Below are positions 22,791 through 35,041 of a DNA stretch of 64,000 nt, in pieces. This DNA is from Pseudisothecium myosuroides (taxonomy: Eukaryota > Streptophyta > Bryopsida > Hypnales > Lembophyllaceae): positions 2,232,001 through 2,296,000 of the forward strand of contig OX637296.1 in the NCBI GenBank assembly GCA_951799445.1. The letters are read 5' to 3'. The position numbers and the translations under genes are program-made. Positions within the stretch are counted from its first letter, which is position 1, and every line of letters starts with the position of its first letter. The notes below the pieces were generated by a model. The model did not search any database, was not told the DNA's origin, and worked only from the letters and a program-made list of their open reading frames with translations.

Positions 22791-25700
22791 TCATAAAGCT
22801 CCATAGTACTTGCTGAGGCGTTCCTCGGTAAAATCTCCGAAGTTGGCGACCTTCTGCGATTTCCAAAAGAGTGCAAACAAAATCAGAAAGCGTTGTCAAG
22901 AGACTACAATGCTTGACAAGAAAGGATCAAGAGGTATTGTGACGTACAAACTGTTACCTCAGTTAAATTATCGTGAGCTTCTGGAGAATTGAGAGGTTCA
23001 TCCCTGTGGCCATAGTCAGGACAGAAAAACATCAGTGTTGATGGTACAGGCCGACAGTGTAAAGAAAATCATCACGGTTAGTCAACTGAAGCAGGTCCTA
23101 ATTTGAACATAAATTCTATACGAGGATAATCAAACCAGACGCAACTACACAAATCAGGTTTTGGACATGAAGGTTCTCAAATGCAAAAAATCCAACACTT
23201 ACCATTGCGGCTGCATGAATAATGCAAATGTGTTGCGGTCCACTCCAACTGCAGCTTTTCCACATGCTGCCTGCACAAACGCAAGAATTCTAGATCTGAG
23301 ATTTTTTAGATGTCACATGCAGCTGGGTTGGGAATGCAAGGAAAGAGACCCAACAAGATGAGCCTAGAGAAACAAGACTATACTCGTTGTTTTCAAGAAT
23401 TTCAGGGCATGGTGGTGCGACAATTGGACCTGTACACAATGTAAGGTAGCCTGGAACAGACCGCCTGAATGGATTTCAGTGGCTTCGCCCATTTGGTAAG
23501 CTATGTCGTCCTCTGAAAACACTGCCTGTGAATCGTACTCCAAATTGTAAGATTTTCACGATTGCACATAAATGAGAGAGTAATATGTAAGTCGAGATCA
23601 GGATGAACCTTGACAATAGTTCCCAATCTGTCACGGATGTAGAGCCCGGACTGAGGATCAGGATTTGTAACCTTGACACCTTCCTTCATGTACATTGCAC
23701 AAGTCAAGCCTGCAAAAGATGCGTCCCAATTTGTCACGACACTAACATACTCAGATTGCTCTGATTCTGATTGAAATAAACGCCCCTCAGCAAGCACATT
23801 AATTCTGAGGAATGGCCAATATAGAAGCACATTGAATTATTCGTTCAAAGAACAAAATGACAATACGTATCTTAATAGTAGAAATACCTGTCAGAGATCC
23901 GTGGTCAAAGTGCCATCCACACCAAGAAGCCATCTCTTTCTCCCTTTCTTCTGCGTCCCTGTAAGAACACAACATCTCCAAGGTCGGAAACAGAAAGAAA
24001 GGGGCTTACAGGCTTGGAAGAATGGATCTCTTTGATTGACAACACTCAGAAAAATAGGCAACCTGCTTGAAGTCGGAAAATAATGCAAGAGGCGTCCTTT
24101 GTGGCATTTCGAGTTCTGCAGCATCCTTACAAGTTTCCCTCGCTCGTAATCAGCATTTCTGGCTGACACTGCCGCAGGGAACAATGCTTGCGTAAATAAA
24201 ACAAGTTCTCTCTTCGTGATCGAGTCAGCACATAGCAACAATACAGTAAATAATTGTGTATAATCTCAGTGAGAATTAATCCTGCGTGACCAAGCTAAAA
24301 ATAGAAATTTCGCTTTGGGATCTAATGGTCGATTATAGTATCCTTCAAAACATAATTCTTTTGTTCAAAATATACGGTACTAATTCTTCTTTCAATTGTT
24401 ACAATTTGTCACCTTCCTAAATACTTCATTCAATTCCTATCGATATGAAAGCAGCAACTTCTGACCAATTGGGCACTCAGAGGTTATTGTGATCTGAGAT
24501 ACAGAACGAGGGACAACCTAACACTCGAAGTGCTCTCCTGCCTAACGAATGCTCGTCAACTATGAACCCTTTACCACTTTTTACTAATTTCTATTCATGG
24601 AAGCTTAGATAAATCAGAACGATATCCCCATAGAAACTGCAAATTTGTACGAAGGAATATCGTCGACTTGAGAAGTTTACGAACCAAATTTGTCGCAGTG
24701 ATGGGCCAGCAACAGCCCCACGTCTAAAATGAGGCGTCCAAGCTCCTTGAATGCTGCAAAAAATGCAGAAACATGTTTCAATCTTAGCAGAAAGTCACCG
24801 ACTAACCCTTGCTGCATAATTTGGGGCTAGTAGCCAACTCTTCATCGATCATACTAATAAAAGATTACAAACAAAAGAGGCAATCAAATCGAAGCAACAC
24901 AACGGACTTACGAATCTGTACCAGATTCAAGTTCGGGTAAATGCTCCTTTGGCCATAAATTTGGGCGACAGTACGAAGGATACCTGCACAGATGCACAAT
25001 TTAGGCGAGTACGACAGTCTTCTTGTACCTTCAAGCTCAAGCACAAATTGACCAAGGACAAAATGCATGAATGTTACATGACTCTGTAAAAAATGAGTGA
25101 GAAATATCATAAAGTGGAGGCTGCTCCGACCTTTCAACGAGGACTTCATCTTCTGTTGGTACGTCAACAACTGGATTTGCATAAAAAGAGCCTTTGTATA
25201 CATCTGCAGAAATAAGTACACAAAGAGCTGAATGCAAGTAAACGTCGTCATTAAGTCTCTTGATGGGAGGACCTCTCCTGAAAAAAGAGTACGTAGACTC
25301 CTACAGATTCATCAAGAATAGACTAACAATACTAGTAGGGAACCCGCCCTCCAAACATCACCGGAAGTTCAAACATCACGATAGATTCATAGAAAAGAGA
25401 AAAAAGCTTCTCAATCAGTCCAAGAAAGCATCGACATGTATGCATTAACGTTCACCGAGGTCAGATTACCTGGTTGGCCAGATTTCAGCATTTCTTTTCC
25501 ATGACTCCAACCAAAGGAGAACCTGCATTGATTGCAAACAACTCCAGGTCATCGAAGAACTCTCGTTGAACTACTTCGAAAGGCTTTCTCTGACTTGAAG
25601 AACAACACATGTTAATTACAACTCAAGTGGGCAGTTTTATTCTACTTACCTACTTGCAGGATCTTCAAATAATTTTTTCGACTCTTCAGAGAGAGCAGCA

Positions 25701-26917
25701 ACCCTGCTCAATATTTTTCACTGGCACTAAGTATTCAACTTTCACGCATCTTAAATCAAAGCACCAAAGCACCCCTTCACTAAACAGTTCCAGTATGATC
25801 ATGAATATCGGTCAAAAACATATACTAAAGCAAAAACCTTGATGGCCAGATTGGTGTACATTTTCCTTGTAGATTTCCCTAAAAAACAAAATTCCTGTTA
25901 ATCTCCACCCAGCATACTAAGAATTGAACATGGACTGCACTCAAGATGGCCCTGATTCATTACTCTAGTAGAAAACCCATGCCCCCAAAAGACACTAGAA
26001 AACCTAGCCGTGCTACAATTGGCAGGTTCAATGCACTTAGGTTTTCTACTACACCAAAATCCTCATTAGGGGTATGAGATTATGAGACTTGTGCATTCAA
26101 CACTAGGAGACAATTCTCAAAGGAGACTTCAAAACTGTATGTTTTGGGGCAAGCATTTCTAACAAAAATTTAGGTCTCAGAAGAGAATCTCGCAGTAGAC
26201 ATCCCCTAATTAGGTCTACGTAAACAATCAAGTTGCGTCACAAAATTTCCTTCTGCGCATGTGTCCTCAGGTGATACATTCTTTTGAAAAGCGAAATCCA
26301 GGGTCCATCACAGATTTGTGGGAAATACAATGGGCCAAATCTAATAAGGACTGTGGTGTGGTGATTGACAATTTCTACCTGGACGCAAGAGGCAAGAGCT
26401 TCAAACGCAATTCACTGTACTTGGGGACCTGCAAGCAGAATACGTCTTGTTTCTTTGGGTATAGTTGCAGCATTACATTGAGAATCAACACAAAAGTTAC
26501 AAAGGCAATGATCTTGACAATAAACTGGAAATAAGCTGGACAATGAGCAGGACAATAAGCTTGATACAGTAACAGCAAAACGATTGCAAGGTTATTAAAA
26601 AATTGCATACGCCTGAAACGGCCACGATGCCAAGCGCGTTGGAACCAAAGCCGGCCCCGAGCTCCCGAGATAAATCCAAGTCATCCCTCTGTAAGCAGAC
26701 TCAGAACAAGACCACAACCATGAATTTCTTCATTCCATAAAGCTCAGCGTCAGAAAAAACGGTCTGCCGTAATCCAAGCAATGGATTGCAAGCATTCGAC
26801 ATTCAAACATGGAGGAAATAAACGCACCAACAAGGCTGCGTAAGGGATGGTGATCACATGACCCACTGTAGGATCTCGCAATTGCTGTCCACCTCCCCCA
26901 TCGCCCAAATCCTCCAT
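22791..26917 (-). CDS. 2-oxoglutarate/Fe(II)-dependent dioxygenase (IPNS-like)
   Basis: A predicted non-heme iron oxygenase that couples 2-oxoglutarate decarboxylation to oxidation of an unknown substrate, probably cytosolic (no signal seen). Exons (minus): 26917-26828, 26688-26611, 26428-26379, 25703-25650, 25522-25470, 25203-25131, 24983-24922, 24753-24685, 24186-24063, 23958-23888, 23709-23609, 23525-23430, 23270-23203, 23003-22958, 22853-22791. All introns are GT-AG and phases agree, giving about 365 aa. Start ATG 26917 gives MEDLGDGGGG, then the family's N-terminal 'IPYAAL' block. Visible motifs are FGWSHGKE (about 93-100), GSFYANP, CHKGRLLHYFP and WCGWHFDHGSLTG with the HxD pair H234/D236. 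A candidate distal His is H304 (TLHC), and R319-N-T is the RxS/T 2-oxoglutarate site. This matches the plant isopenicillin-N-synthase-like family with 'WCGWHTDHG'. It is divergent from the invertase gene. Confidence 0.9.
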
Positions 26918-28196
26918 CTCTCAAAACCTAAAATCCACAGCAAAAAAATTCTCAACTGGCGGCTCAAGATTTCCAAGGAAAAGCTACCCCTCTCACAAAT
27001 CTCAGCAAGTGGAAGAGAACAATCGAGACGCAAACCTCAGAGAATTCGCCTTATTTGTCGAACTAATTCAGTCCCACAATTTAAGAAGGAGACAAGAAGA
27101 AGAACATTCACAGCAACGCGGAACCCACTCACCCGACAACGATGGAGAAACCTAGAATTGTCACTGCAAAACGTCGGCACAGTGAAATAAGGACCTGGTG
27201 ACAAAGTTCATGGAAAGACGTCCAAGGCACTCAACAGGCAGACAGCCGGGAAGACGGAGCACCAAGAGCAACCCTCAAGCAAGCGTACAAGAAGAAACGT
27301 ACAAGAAGATCGCGCTCATGAGTGAGCTGTCGACTTCACTATGACTTCCACGACATCGCCAAATTAGCACCAGATCCTCGAAAATCGTTTGATCGCCTCG
27401 TCTACAGTTATTTTGATCAATGATGCACTGACTTCCAAGCAATGGCCAGAATCTTGACCGCAGTTACCCTAATTCTTTCTCCAACTGGTCCAAGCGCAAC
27501 ATCAAACTCGATGGCATTCAGTTGCCTTCGCACTCCAAATTCTTTCATTCAAGTCAGGATCAATCGCCGGAATTTGAATTCGCAATTAGGCGTCAATCAC
27601 GGCACACTTTAAGTTAGTCGGCAACTGCTTCAAAAGCCCGCACTTCGGAATCACAAGAGTCGTCACCTCCGACCAATGAGTTTTCATTGTGAGAAGTCAG
27701 TTGAATATTATATTTGACATTGTTCCGAAGTCCACGTTGAAATATCGGGTGCTGCGCACTTGCAATCGCATATCTGGGATTTGTTTCGGGAGTCTGCATC
27801 TGCCGGAAATCCTAACTGTTTCAAGTTTCCTTCCCGTGAAGCGCTTTCATGTTCGCCCACTCTCAATTTCGACCCGAGAATTGCTTTGAAATTTGTTACA
27901 ACAGGGGGACTCTCATCATCCCGTAGCTCTTGCGAAATCTGAAATGATCTAAGGTAACGTGGTTTCTGTGCGATTACAAGCAGGGCTTTTTTTTTGGCGA
28001 AAGTTCGCCAGATCTGTCAGAACGAACACTACTCTGGCTTCGTCGCCACCACCTTCTTGATGTTTCGATTTGCACTCTCTTGAGTGTCGGTTTCATCCAA
28101 ACTTGACGAGAAATTTTGCCACTACGTCTGGGGTGTATGATGACGCTGCTTTCTTGATTGTTTGCAAAATCGTTTGAGACCATCGTTGTTTTCAGG
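26918..28196. promoter_or_regulatory. Divergent spacer between dioxygenase and invertase genes
   Basis: These 1,279 bp separate two divergent start codons, so both promoters and 5' leaders must lie here. A possible 5'-leader intron of the invertase runs from AAG|GTAACG (donor at 27954) to TTTTCAG (acceptor at 28195), placing the ATG one base into the next exon. No unambiguous TATA box was identified for either gene. Open frames here overlap on both strands and are not supported. Confidence 0.55.
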
Positions 28197-31100
28197 ATGC
28201 CGCAAGCATCCAGCCATGGCGAGGGGGAAGGGGAGACGCTCATGGGCGGAGCAGCTGCGCCTCCTTCCGATTCTTCCAGCTACGTCTCCGTTCCTGTAGC
28301 TGAGGAGCTTCACTTCCCAAGCAATGGAAACCCTACACCCTCGGATTTCGCCATCTCGGATGCGACCAACACGTCGCTGGCCTTGGACAATGGGCCTCTC
28401 GTGCTCGGGGTGCCGCCCTTCTCACTTGGCAGTCAGCAAGAGGCTCCTCGCCGCAGATACAAATTCTCCCGAGCGCTGCTCGTGGTGGCGTTGCTGCTGC
28501 TGGCGGTGGCAGTGCTCATCCCCGTTGCCGTGGTTTTGCGATCCCGACATGCGCGTCGAGCTGAAGCAAAGAGACAATTCGAAATACGTGCTGTGAAGCA
28601 CCGCACGGCATTCCATTTCCAGCCGGACAAGAACTGGATGAACGGTTAGTGATCGATACTCTCAGTTTGCTACTTCTGCAGCTTCACAACATGCTCTCTT
28701 CTGTATCTGCAATCACTTGTGTGCACTTGTATATGTCGGCAATCACTTGTGTATTCTCGTGTGTACTTGTGTATGTGCGAGCACTTGTGCGGGAGGGGAA
28801 TGCGTTTCTTATTACTTGAGAAGGTTTCGAAGTTTTCGTGAAATTTGTAGTCGTCGGTGGTTTTCAATCTCTGAATGTCTGGTTGGATTTTGATGTTACA
28901 ATGCTATTCTGACTTTGTGTACATGTATATGTCTGCAATTACTTGTGCATTCTTGTGTGTATTTGTACGTGTGCAATCTCGTGTGCGTTCTTGTTCCTGT
29001 CTGCAACTTCACCTGTGTGTACTTGTCTGTGTCGGTAGCTTCTTTTGTGTGAACTTATGTGTTTTTGCGATCGCTTGTAATGAACAACTAAGTTTGCTAG
29101 TTCTTGAGTTTCACGAACGGTTTACAATCCACTCAGACTTCTTTCATCCTAGTCTCATTTTTTTCACTGTGCCATTGTGGAGAATACCCTAGAATGTCAT
29201 TTTGCTGAAGATTCTCTGACGTAGTTTGTGTGTGACAAGAGTGGTACAATCAATCAGAGTGTGGTCAGTGTGCAGGATATTCTAGGGTATATATACTTTT
29301 TTTTTCCTGTTTTTTCTGTTTTTATTGTGTGTTGTGCGTGCGTGTGTGCGTGTGTGCGTGTGTGCGTGTATGTGTGTGTGTGAGAGAGCAAGTAGTTATA
29401 TTTGGGGGTTTTGAATGGTGTTCATGTCTGCAGATTTATGTCTGAAGAGCTCAGACGTAGCAGATCATCATGCTGACAGGGTTGGTCGTCTGGTGTTGTG
29501 TGTGTGTGCTGCCGGAACGATCCGAACACAATGAATGCCAATGAACAGATCCAAATGGTAAGCACCAAGCAAACCTCTCATTTGATACCAAACATACGTC
29601 TAGTTTGCACTCTCTCAAACTAAAGCTTTGAATCTCTCCTTTAAGCACCCTTGGTGAAACTCGCGTCATGTGTTCCTGCTTACAGTTGTCCGTCTCTATT
29701 ATCACAAGTGAGGAGTAAGAATGTGTTCAGACATGGGAGTTGATGACTGAACAGGACTTGTCCCAGTTCATTCTTTGAACTGTTGGGCTGTAAGTGAGCA
29801 GTGAAAATGTGTTCAGACTTGGAATTGATGGGTGATGAGCAGGACTTGTCCCAGTCCATTGTTGGAATTGTTGGAATGGAATTGAGGAGTGAGGATGTGG
29901 TGATTGCAGGGCCGATGTACTACCAGGGATTCTACCACCTGTTCTACCAGTACAATCCGGAGGGAGCAATCTGGGGCAACATCGTGTGGGGCCACGCCGT
30001 GTCCACGGATTTGGTGAACTGGCGTCACCTGCAGGCGGCCTTGAAGCCGGACCAGTGGTACGACGCCCTTGGTGTGTGGTCCGGCTCTGCAACTCTCTTG
30101 CCGGACGGCACGCCCGTGCTGATGTACACGGGGTGGTCCAATACCTCCCAGCAGATCCAGAGCATGGCCATCCCTGCCAACAAGTCCGACCCCCTTCTCC
30201 GAGACTGGCTCAAGGTCCGTGAAATCCTCATCGTGCACTTCTTCCTCCCCCCGAGTGGTCCCAAATGTGATTTTCATAATTTGCTCAAGTTGCTAAAAAA
30301 TACTGCTCAACGACACTGCTAAATGCGCTAAAAAGTCAACTTAACATTGTTATTCACATTTTCTGTTGCAATGGAACAGTTCTGGTAGAAGTTTTGGTAA
30401 ATTTAGCACAGTTGTGAACACTGTGAGTCCTCCCTGTTCTGACTTCCTTGGAGGAGACTTGCAATTGAGAATAGGTACATTACTTTGAATGTTAGGAAGG
30501 TTGAGTAGGGCCTTCCTGAAAAGCTAGCCAGTGTTGTAGGGAAATAGTCTCCTTGTTTTGTTTCAAGGTAGGTTGCTGAATAATCACGTGACCCAATTCC
30601 ATCAATTTGTACTGATTGCATTCATTATAGAAAGCCAATCTAGGACATGTTTTGGTTGGAGTATCGTAGAGTAAGAGATGTAGAATTGTCTTAGATTGGC
30701 ATTGCTATTAAATTAACCTACCTTATCATCGGGAAAGGCCCGAGTACTAGGGTCTAATATTTTGATTGAACTAATCAATGTAGACAATAAACTATTAATT
30801 TTTAAAGTGCTGAATATAGGTGTACACCGAAGCAAGCTTAGGCTCTCATTAATAGAGGCTGTACATTGTAGGCAATCATCTGTAGGATTCGGTTCTAGAA
30901 ACAGGTCGCAATTAACAGCAGTTGGCTTACAGAACATTATGCAGTGCTGATTTTCCATCGATTTTTCCTGGCTTGTCAGGCACCCCAGAACCCCGTTGCT
31001 CAGGTTCCCTCTGGGTACAGCCCTCACTCCTTCCGCGATCCCACCACAGCCTGGCAAGGCCCCGATTTGATCTGGAATCTCCTGGTGGGCGCCGACACCG

Positions 31101-34100
31101 GCACATCAGGCACCACAGGCACCGCCCTTCTCTACAAAAGCAGCGACTTCCAAACATGGAACTTCACTCGGAGCTTGCATTCCGTCCCCGGGACGGGAAT
31201 GTGGGAGTGCCCAGACTTCTTCCCAGTGCCCGTCTCTGGAGCTCTCAGAGGTGCAGAGTTTCAAACCTCCACTCTCGGGCCCTCCGTGAAACATGTGCTG
31301 AAAATCAGTGCGAATGATAAGCTGCATGACTATTACTCCGTGGGGACATATGTCACCGAGAATGACACGTTTCTGCCTGAGAGTGTGAATTTGGATGCGG
31401 GCATTGGGCTGCGCTATGACTATGGGAAGTTCTACGCTTCCAAGTCGTTCTTTGATCAGGTACTGACACGACGGGTCCTGTTTGGATGGGTGAATGAATC
31501 CGACTCCAGGGATGCCAGTGTGCAGAAGGGGTGGGCGTCGGTTATGGTACGTGTCGAACTTCTTTCGAACCCTCTTTACAGTGATGTATGGCTGTGATTT
31601 CGTGAACATGGCTTGAAATTTCACTTGTTTAGGATGATAAAGGGGTCGATATATGTCTGCTTTCGCGCATAGATTTGTGAATTGATGTCAATTTTGCCTT
31701 GGCGGGCACTTGAAAGGGAAGGTATCTCTTTTTAATGGAGTGATTTCATGAACGTGGCTTGAAATTCTACTTGTTTAGGATAATGGAGTGGTCAGTACAT
31801 GTCTGCGCTTGTGCGTAGATCTGTGAATTGATCTCAATTATTCTTTGGCGGATACTTAAAAGGGAAGCTTAAAAGGGAAGGTATCTCGTGGCTTGAAATG
31901 TCACTTGTTAGAATAATGGAATGGTCGATATATGTCTTCACTTTTGCATAGATTTGTAAACTTGGCCTCAATTTCACCTTGGTGGACGCTTGAAAGGGAA
32001 TGCTTCTCAGAGGGAGCTTGGAGATAGCATCCTTTTGAAATCTAATGCATAAATGTGATCAAGGGACGCTGGTCTAGATATCTTTCAAGATCCCTTCCCT
32101 TTCAAACATCCCCCAAGGTAAAGTTGCAAATTTAGGGATAAGTGCGGGCATGTTTGTCACTACATTACTTTAAACAAGGGACATTCTAAGCCCTGTGGAG
32201 AATCTTTTGAATGTAGCGATGATCTTTAGATAGCTAGCTTCGGTTTGTGGAGTTCGTTTTCATGTCAGATCAGCATTCAGGGTCACAGATGTACCTGTGC
32301 ATGATCAGTGTGTCAATATGTGTGCAGTCGATCCCCAGGCAGGTTTGGCTGGACAATCGGACAACCACTGACCTGATTCAATACCCAGTGGAAGAGCTGA
32401 GTTCTCTGCGTGGAGCGGAGATGTCTGCCGTGAACCTCACGGTGGGAGCTGCCTCTTTCGCCGAATTGGATGGCATTGGCGGCAATCAGGTTATATTTTC
32501 TCACGGTTTTCACAATTATTTGCTGGAGATTGTATTTGATTGGTAGAGTGAAGGCAAGGCCCTGGAAAACTCACTGACAATAGTGGGTGCATGCAAAAAG
32601 GAAAGTCTTGATCTGGTTTTTGTCACCAAGTTCTGAAATTCATTTTGAGCTCTTCAAGCTGGCAACCAGTTAGCGCTTCTCAAACACTAATCATGAAACG
32701 CCAGTCAGTCAACAGTTTCTAAGTGGAGAATCAAGTCAAAGATAAACCAGAGCCTTGCAATCAATGTTTTCGTTTCTGACAGTCCGTCTCCAAATTCCAA
32801 CGAAACATCCAACCTACACTCAATTCTCTTCAATCTTGCCACCTGAGATCTCAGCTGTAAGATTGAAGAGAATTATGACATAATTTAAATGTGTGACAAG
32901 TGTGCTACAGTCTGTGACATAGTGGCAAGGGTGCAGGGTATGTCATTTTAGAGAATGTTAGTTTTAAGAAGGGCATATTAAAGAGATGGGAGTGTATTAA
33001 CCCTGGACCTACCTGTATGCAGTTGGACATCGAGGTTTCATTTCAAATGCCAAACATAAGCCAAGGGTTGCAACCTCCAGAGCTGCTGGATGAAAATGGG
33101 CAACTGGCATGCATCCAAGGCGCCGAAGGCAACTCGGTGATGGGGCCGTTTGGGGTGTATGTGCTTGCCACTGAGGACTTTCGAGAACAGACGGCCATTT
33201 ACTTCCACGTTCTGCAGTCTCCTGGCCAGGGCTTGAAGATTCTGGTCTGCAGTGACCAAAGTCGGTCGTCTCTGGCTCCGAATTTGGATAAAGCCGCGTT
33301 CGGCAGCTTTGTTCGTGTGTACGAGAGTGACCAATTTCTCACCCTCCGAATTTTGGTATGTTTCCGCTGCCATTGTCTCTACGTCTTTTTGCTGTTATTT
33401 AGTGTTCAGGTAGCATCAAAAATGTCCCTCCCCACTGATTATCAATTGTTCTCGTGTTGCTTCAATCAATTTTGAAATGACACTATATCAGTGCCATTTT
33501 GATGCTTGGTAGTGCCTTTGTAGTGTGTTCAAAGATCAAAATTTGAAAAGAGGGCTAAAATGACCCAAAACCCCCATTGAAATGGCACTATAATATTGCC
33601 ATTTTAATAATAACTCTTCAATTAATTAAAGCAACAGTGAAGCAGTTGATACAGAGTGGGGAAGGGCTTTTGTGATGAGAGGATCATGTTTGCGTCGCTT
33701 TAAGCTTTTTAACAAATATGTGCGCGTATGCTTTTATTGGGAGACTACTCATTGTAAGAATTTCATAAGCAGTTGTTCAAAATGGGAGGTTATAGATCAC
33801 TGTTGAAGGTGTAGTAGGCATTCTCATTTCCATGAAAAGGTGAGTGGCGATCAACATTTTTAGCCAAGTCATCGAACGGTTGCTAATTGAAGGCCAACTG
33901 AGTGTATTGGAAGAAATGAGTTGCTGTTGGGTAACAGGGGTCAGTCAGTAATGGATCAGGTCCCTAATGGTTTTATGGTTTTAGGATCCTCTACCTTAGG
34001 GCGTTAGTTTCCATACCATGCGAGTCTAACAAGGTTTCCTTGTGTACATCAGGTAGACCATTCCATAGTGGAGACGTTTGTGCAACATGGTCGAACGGTG

Positions 34101-34241
34101 ATCACTTCAAGGGTTTATCCTGAGCTTGCTCTTGACGCTGCAGCTCATGTCTTTTTGTTCAACAACGGCACGGAGCCCATCACAGCCAGTGCTGTAAGAG
34201 CGTGGAACATGAACAGCATCCACATCACTCAATATTCCTGA
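28197..34241 (+). CDS. Acid invertase (beta-fructofuranosidase, GH32), membrane-anchored vacuolar type
   Basis: It hydrolyses sucrose to glucose and fructose, most likely in the vacuole. Exons: 28197-28644, 29549-29557 (9-nt mini-exon), 29910-30214, 30980-31546, 32328-32489, 33023-33355, 34053-34241. All are GT-AG and in phase, giving about 670 aa, normal for vacuolar invertases with their propeptide. Residues 1-92 are a Ser/Pro/acid-rich cytosolic tail, followed by RRRYKFSR and one transmembrane helix (about 93-114), the type II anchor of vacuolar forms. Catalytic motifs: NDPNG at 149-153 (nucleophile D150), FRDP at 272-275 (D274) and WECPDF at 329-334 (acid/base E330). WSGSAT and the C-terminal beta-sandwich (VDHSIVETF) are also present. 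Oddity: WECPD carries Pro, usual in cell-wall invertases, where vacuolar ones usually have Val. It is convergent with the sulfite oxidase gene. Confidence 0.95.
28680..29060. repeat. TG-rich imperfect repeats in invertase intron 1
   Basis: Repeated 'gcaatcacttgtgtgcacttgt'-like units of about 30-40 bp occur in two clusters (about 28705-28790 and 28920-29050). Confidence 0.55.
29326..29382. repeat. (GT)n/(GTGC)n microsatellite in invertase intron 1
   Basis: Alternating GTGTGC/GTGTAT run upstream of the mini-exon. Confidence 0.85.
29549..29557 (+). other. 9-nt mini-exon encoding the DPN of the invertase active site
   Basis: ATCCAAATG is flanked by AG (29547-29548) and GTAAGC (29558-29563). 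Exon 1 ends in AAC-G and exon 3 begins with GG, so only a 9-nt exon of this form restores N-D-P-N-G. Plant invertase genes are known for exactly this mini-exon. The donor is strong. The acceptor 'gaacag' has a weak pyrimidine tract. Confidence 0.93.
29710..29895. repeat. Tandem duplication of about 90 bp before invertase exon 3
   Basis: The block 'aatgtgttcagac...gaacaggacttgtcccagt' occurs twice (about 29719 and 29807) with moderate divergence. It ends just upstream of the exon-3 acceptor. Confidence 0.7.
31592..32000. repeat. Triplicated unit of about 150 bp in invertase intron 4
   Basis: Three successive copies share 'cgtggcttgaaatttcactt', 'ggtcgatatatgtctgc' and 'ttgaaagggaaggtatctc'; each is partly eroded. 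Confidence 0.75.
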
Positions 34242-35041
34242 ACAATTGCTTTTGCCGCCAAGCTAGTGAGCCCAGTTTTTTTTGTTCAGTAAATATCTGA
34301 TTTTTTGCTTTAGAATCTCATTATCGACCCCGTTTGATAGGTGAAGATCTAGGGTTATTAGCTAGGATCGGAGGTAGGGGGATAGTACCTTAATTGCTAC
34401 GCAGCTTCTCCTGTTGTTCCAATTCTTTGTAGAATTTGAAATAGTACTTGATTCTGTTCATTTTAAAAGTTCAAAACCAGCTGCGTCCACGAAAGGAGAG
34501 TGTGAACTGAATTAACTTGGATCTTTTTCGCTTGCTGACTAAGTCTTGTCCATTACCCTTGAGCAAATTGGTGATATTTCTCCACTTACTGATTGTAGGA
34601 CTCTACCTATTGTAGCTTTCATTGATTGCAGAAGGTCACGTTTATGGAATCTATGGAATCAGTGCAGCCACTGATAGCACTTCTTCATCAAGGCATAACT
34701 CAAGCCCCGCATATGGGTTTGTGGCATTGACAGTAGCAGGGTTTCCCTTTGTTTTCCCTGCAAGTTTTCAAAAGACAATAGAGTTATCCTTCAGTTTAGA
34801 AGAGTATGAACCCAGAATTCCCTCTTGGACTCATCCCTCATTTTACTGGCACGGGTCAACAACTCCTTTGCCCTGCGTAAAGGATGATACTAGTATGTTG
34901 TTCTTCAGTTGGCACCTTTTCTCTTCTCTAACTCAAATTAAAACTGGTGAGCTATCAACTCGTATGATGATTTGACTTCAGACACTGAATGGGACGGTGA
35001 AAGTGTCAGCAACTCAAGTCTAGCCAATCCAGAAGAACTCT
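34242..35041. other. Spacer between convergent genes
   Basis: This must hold the 3' untranslated regions and polyadenylation sites of the invertase (plus) and sulfite oxidase (minus). The 117-codon plus-strand frame at 34622-34975 shows no recognisable motif and is not annotated as a gene. Confidence 0.5.

Noticed and set aside
24910..24922. Stronger-looking donor GTAAGT 10 bp after the chosen end of dioxygenase exon 7
   Set aside because: It leaves the wrong phase; GTACAG at 24921 restores the conserved LPELESAFKELG.
25848..25889. Exon-like block with AG/GT borders in a dioxygenase intron
   Set aside because: It is 41 nt, would shift the frame, and the flanking exons already join to give the conserved sequence.
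29516..29527. AACGATCCGAAC as the invertase mini-exon
   Set aside because: It has no AG before and no GT after it. The sequence at 29549-29557 has both.
34622..34975. 117-codon plus-strand frame after the invertase stop
   Set aside because: It lies in the convergent spacer with no motif or splice context. It is probably chance.
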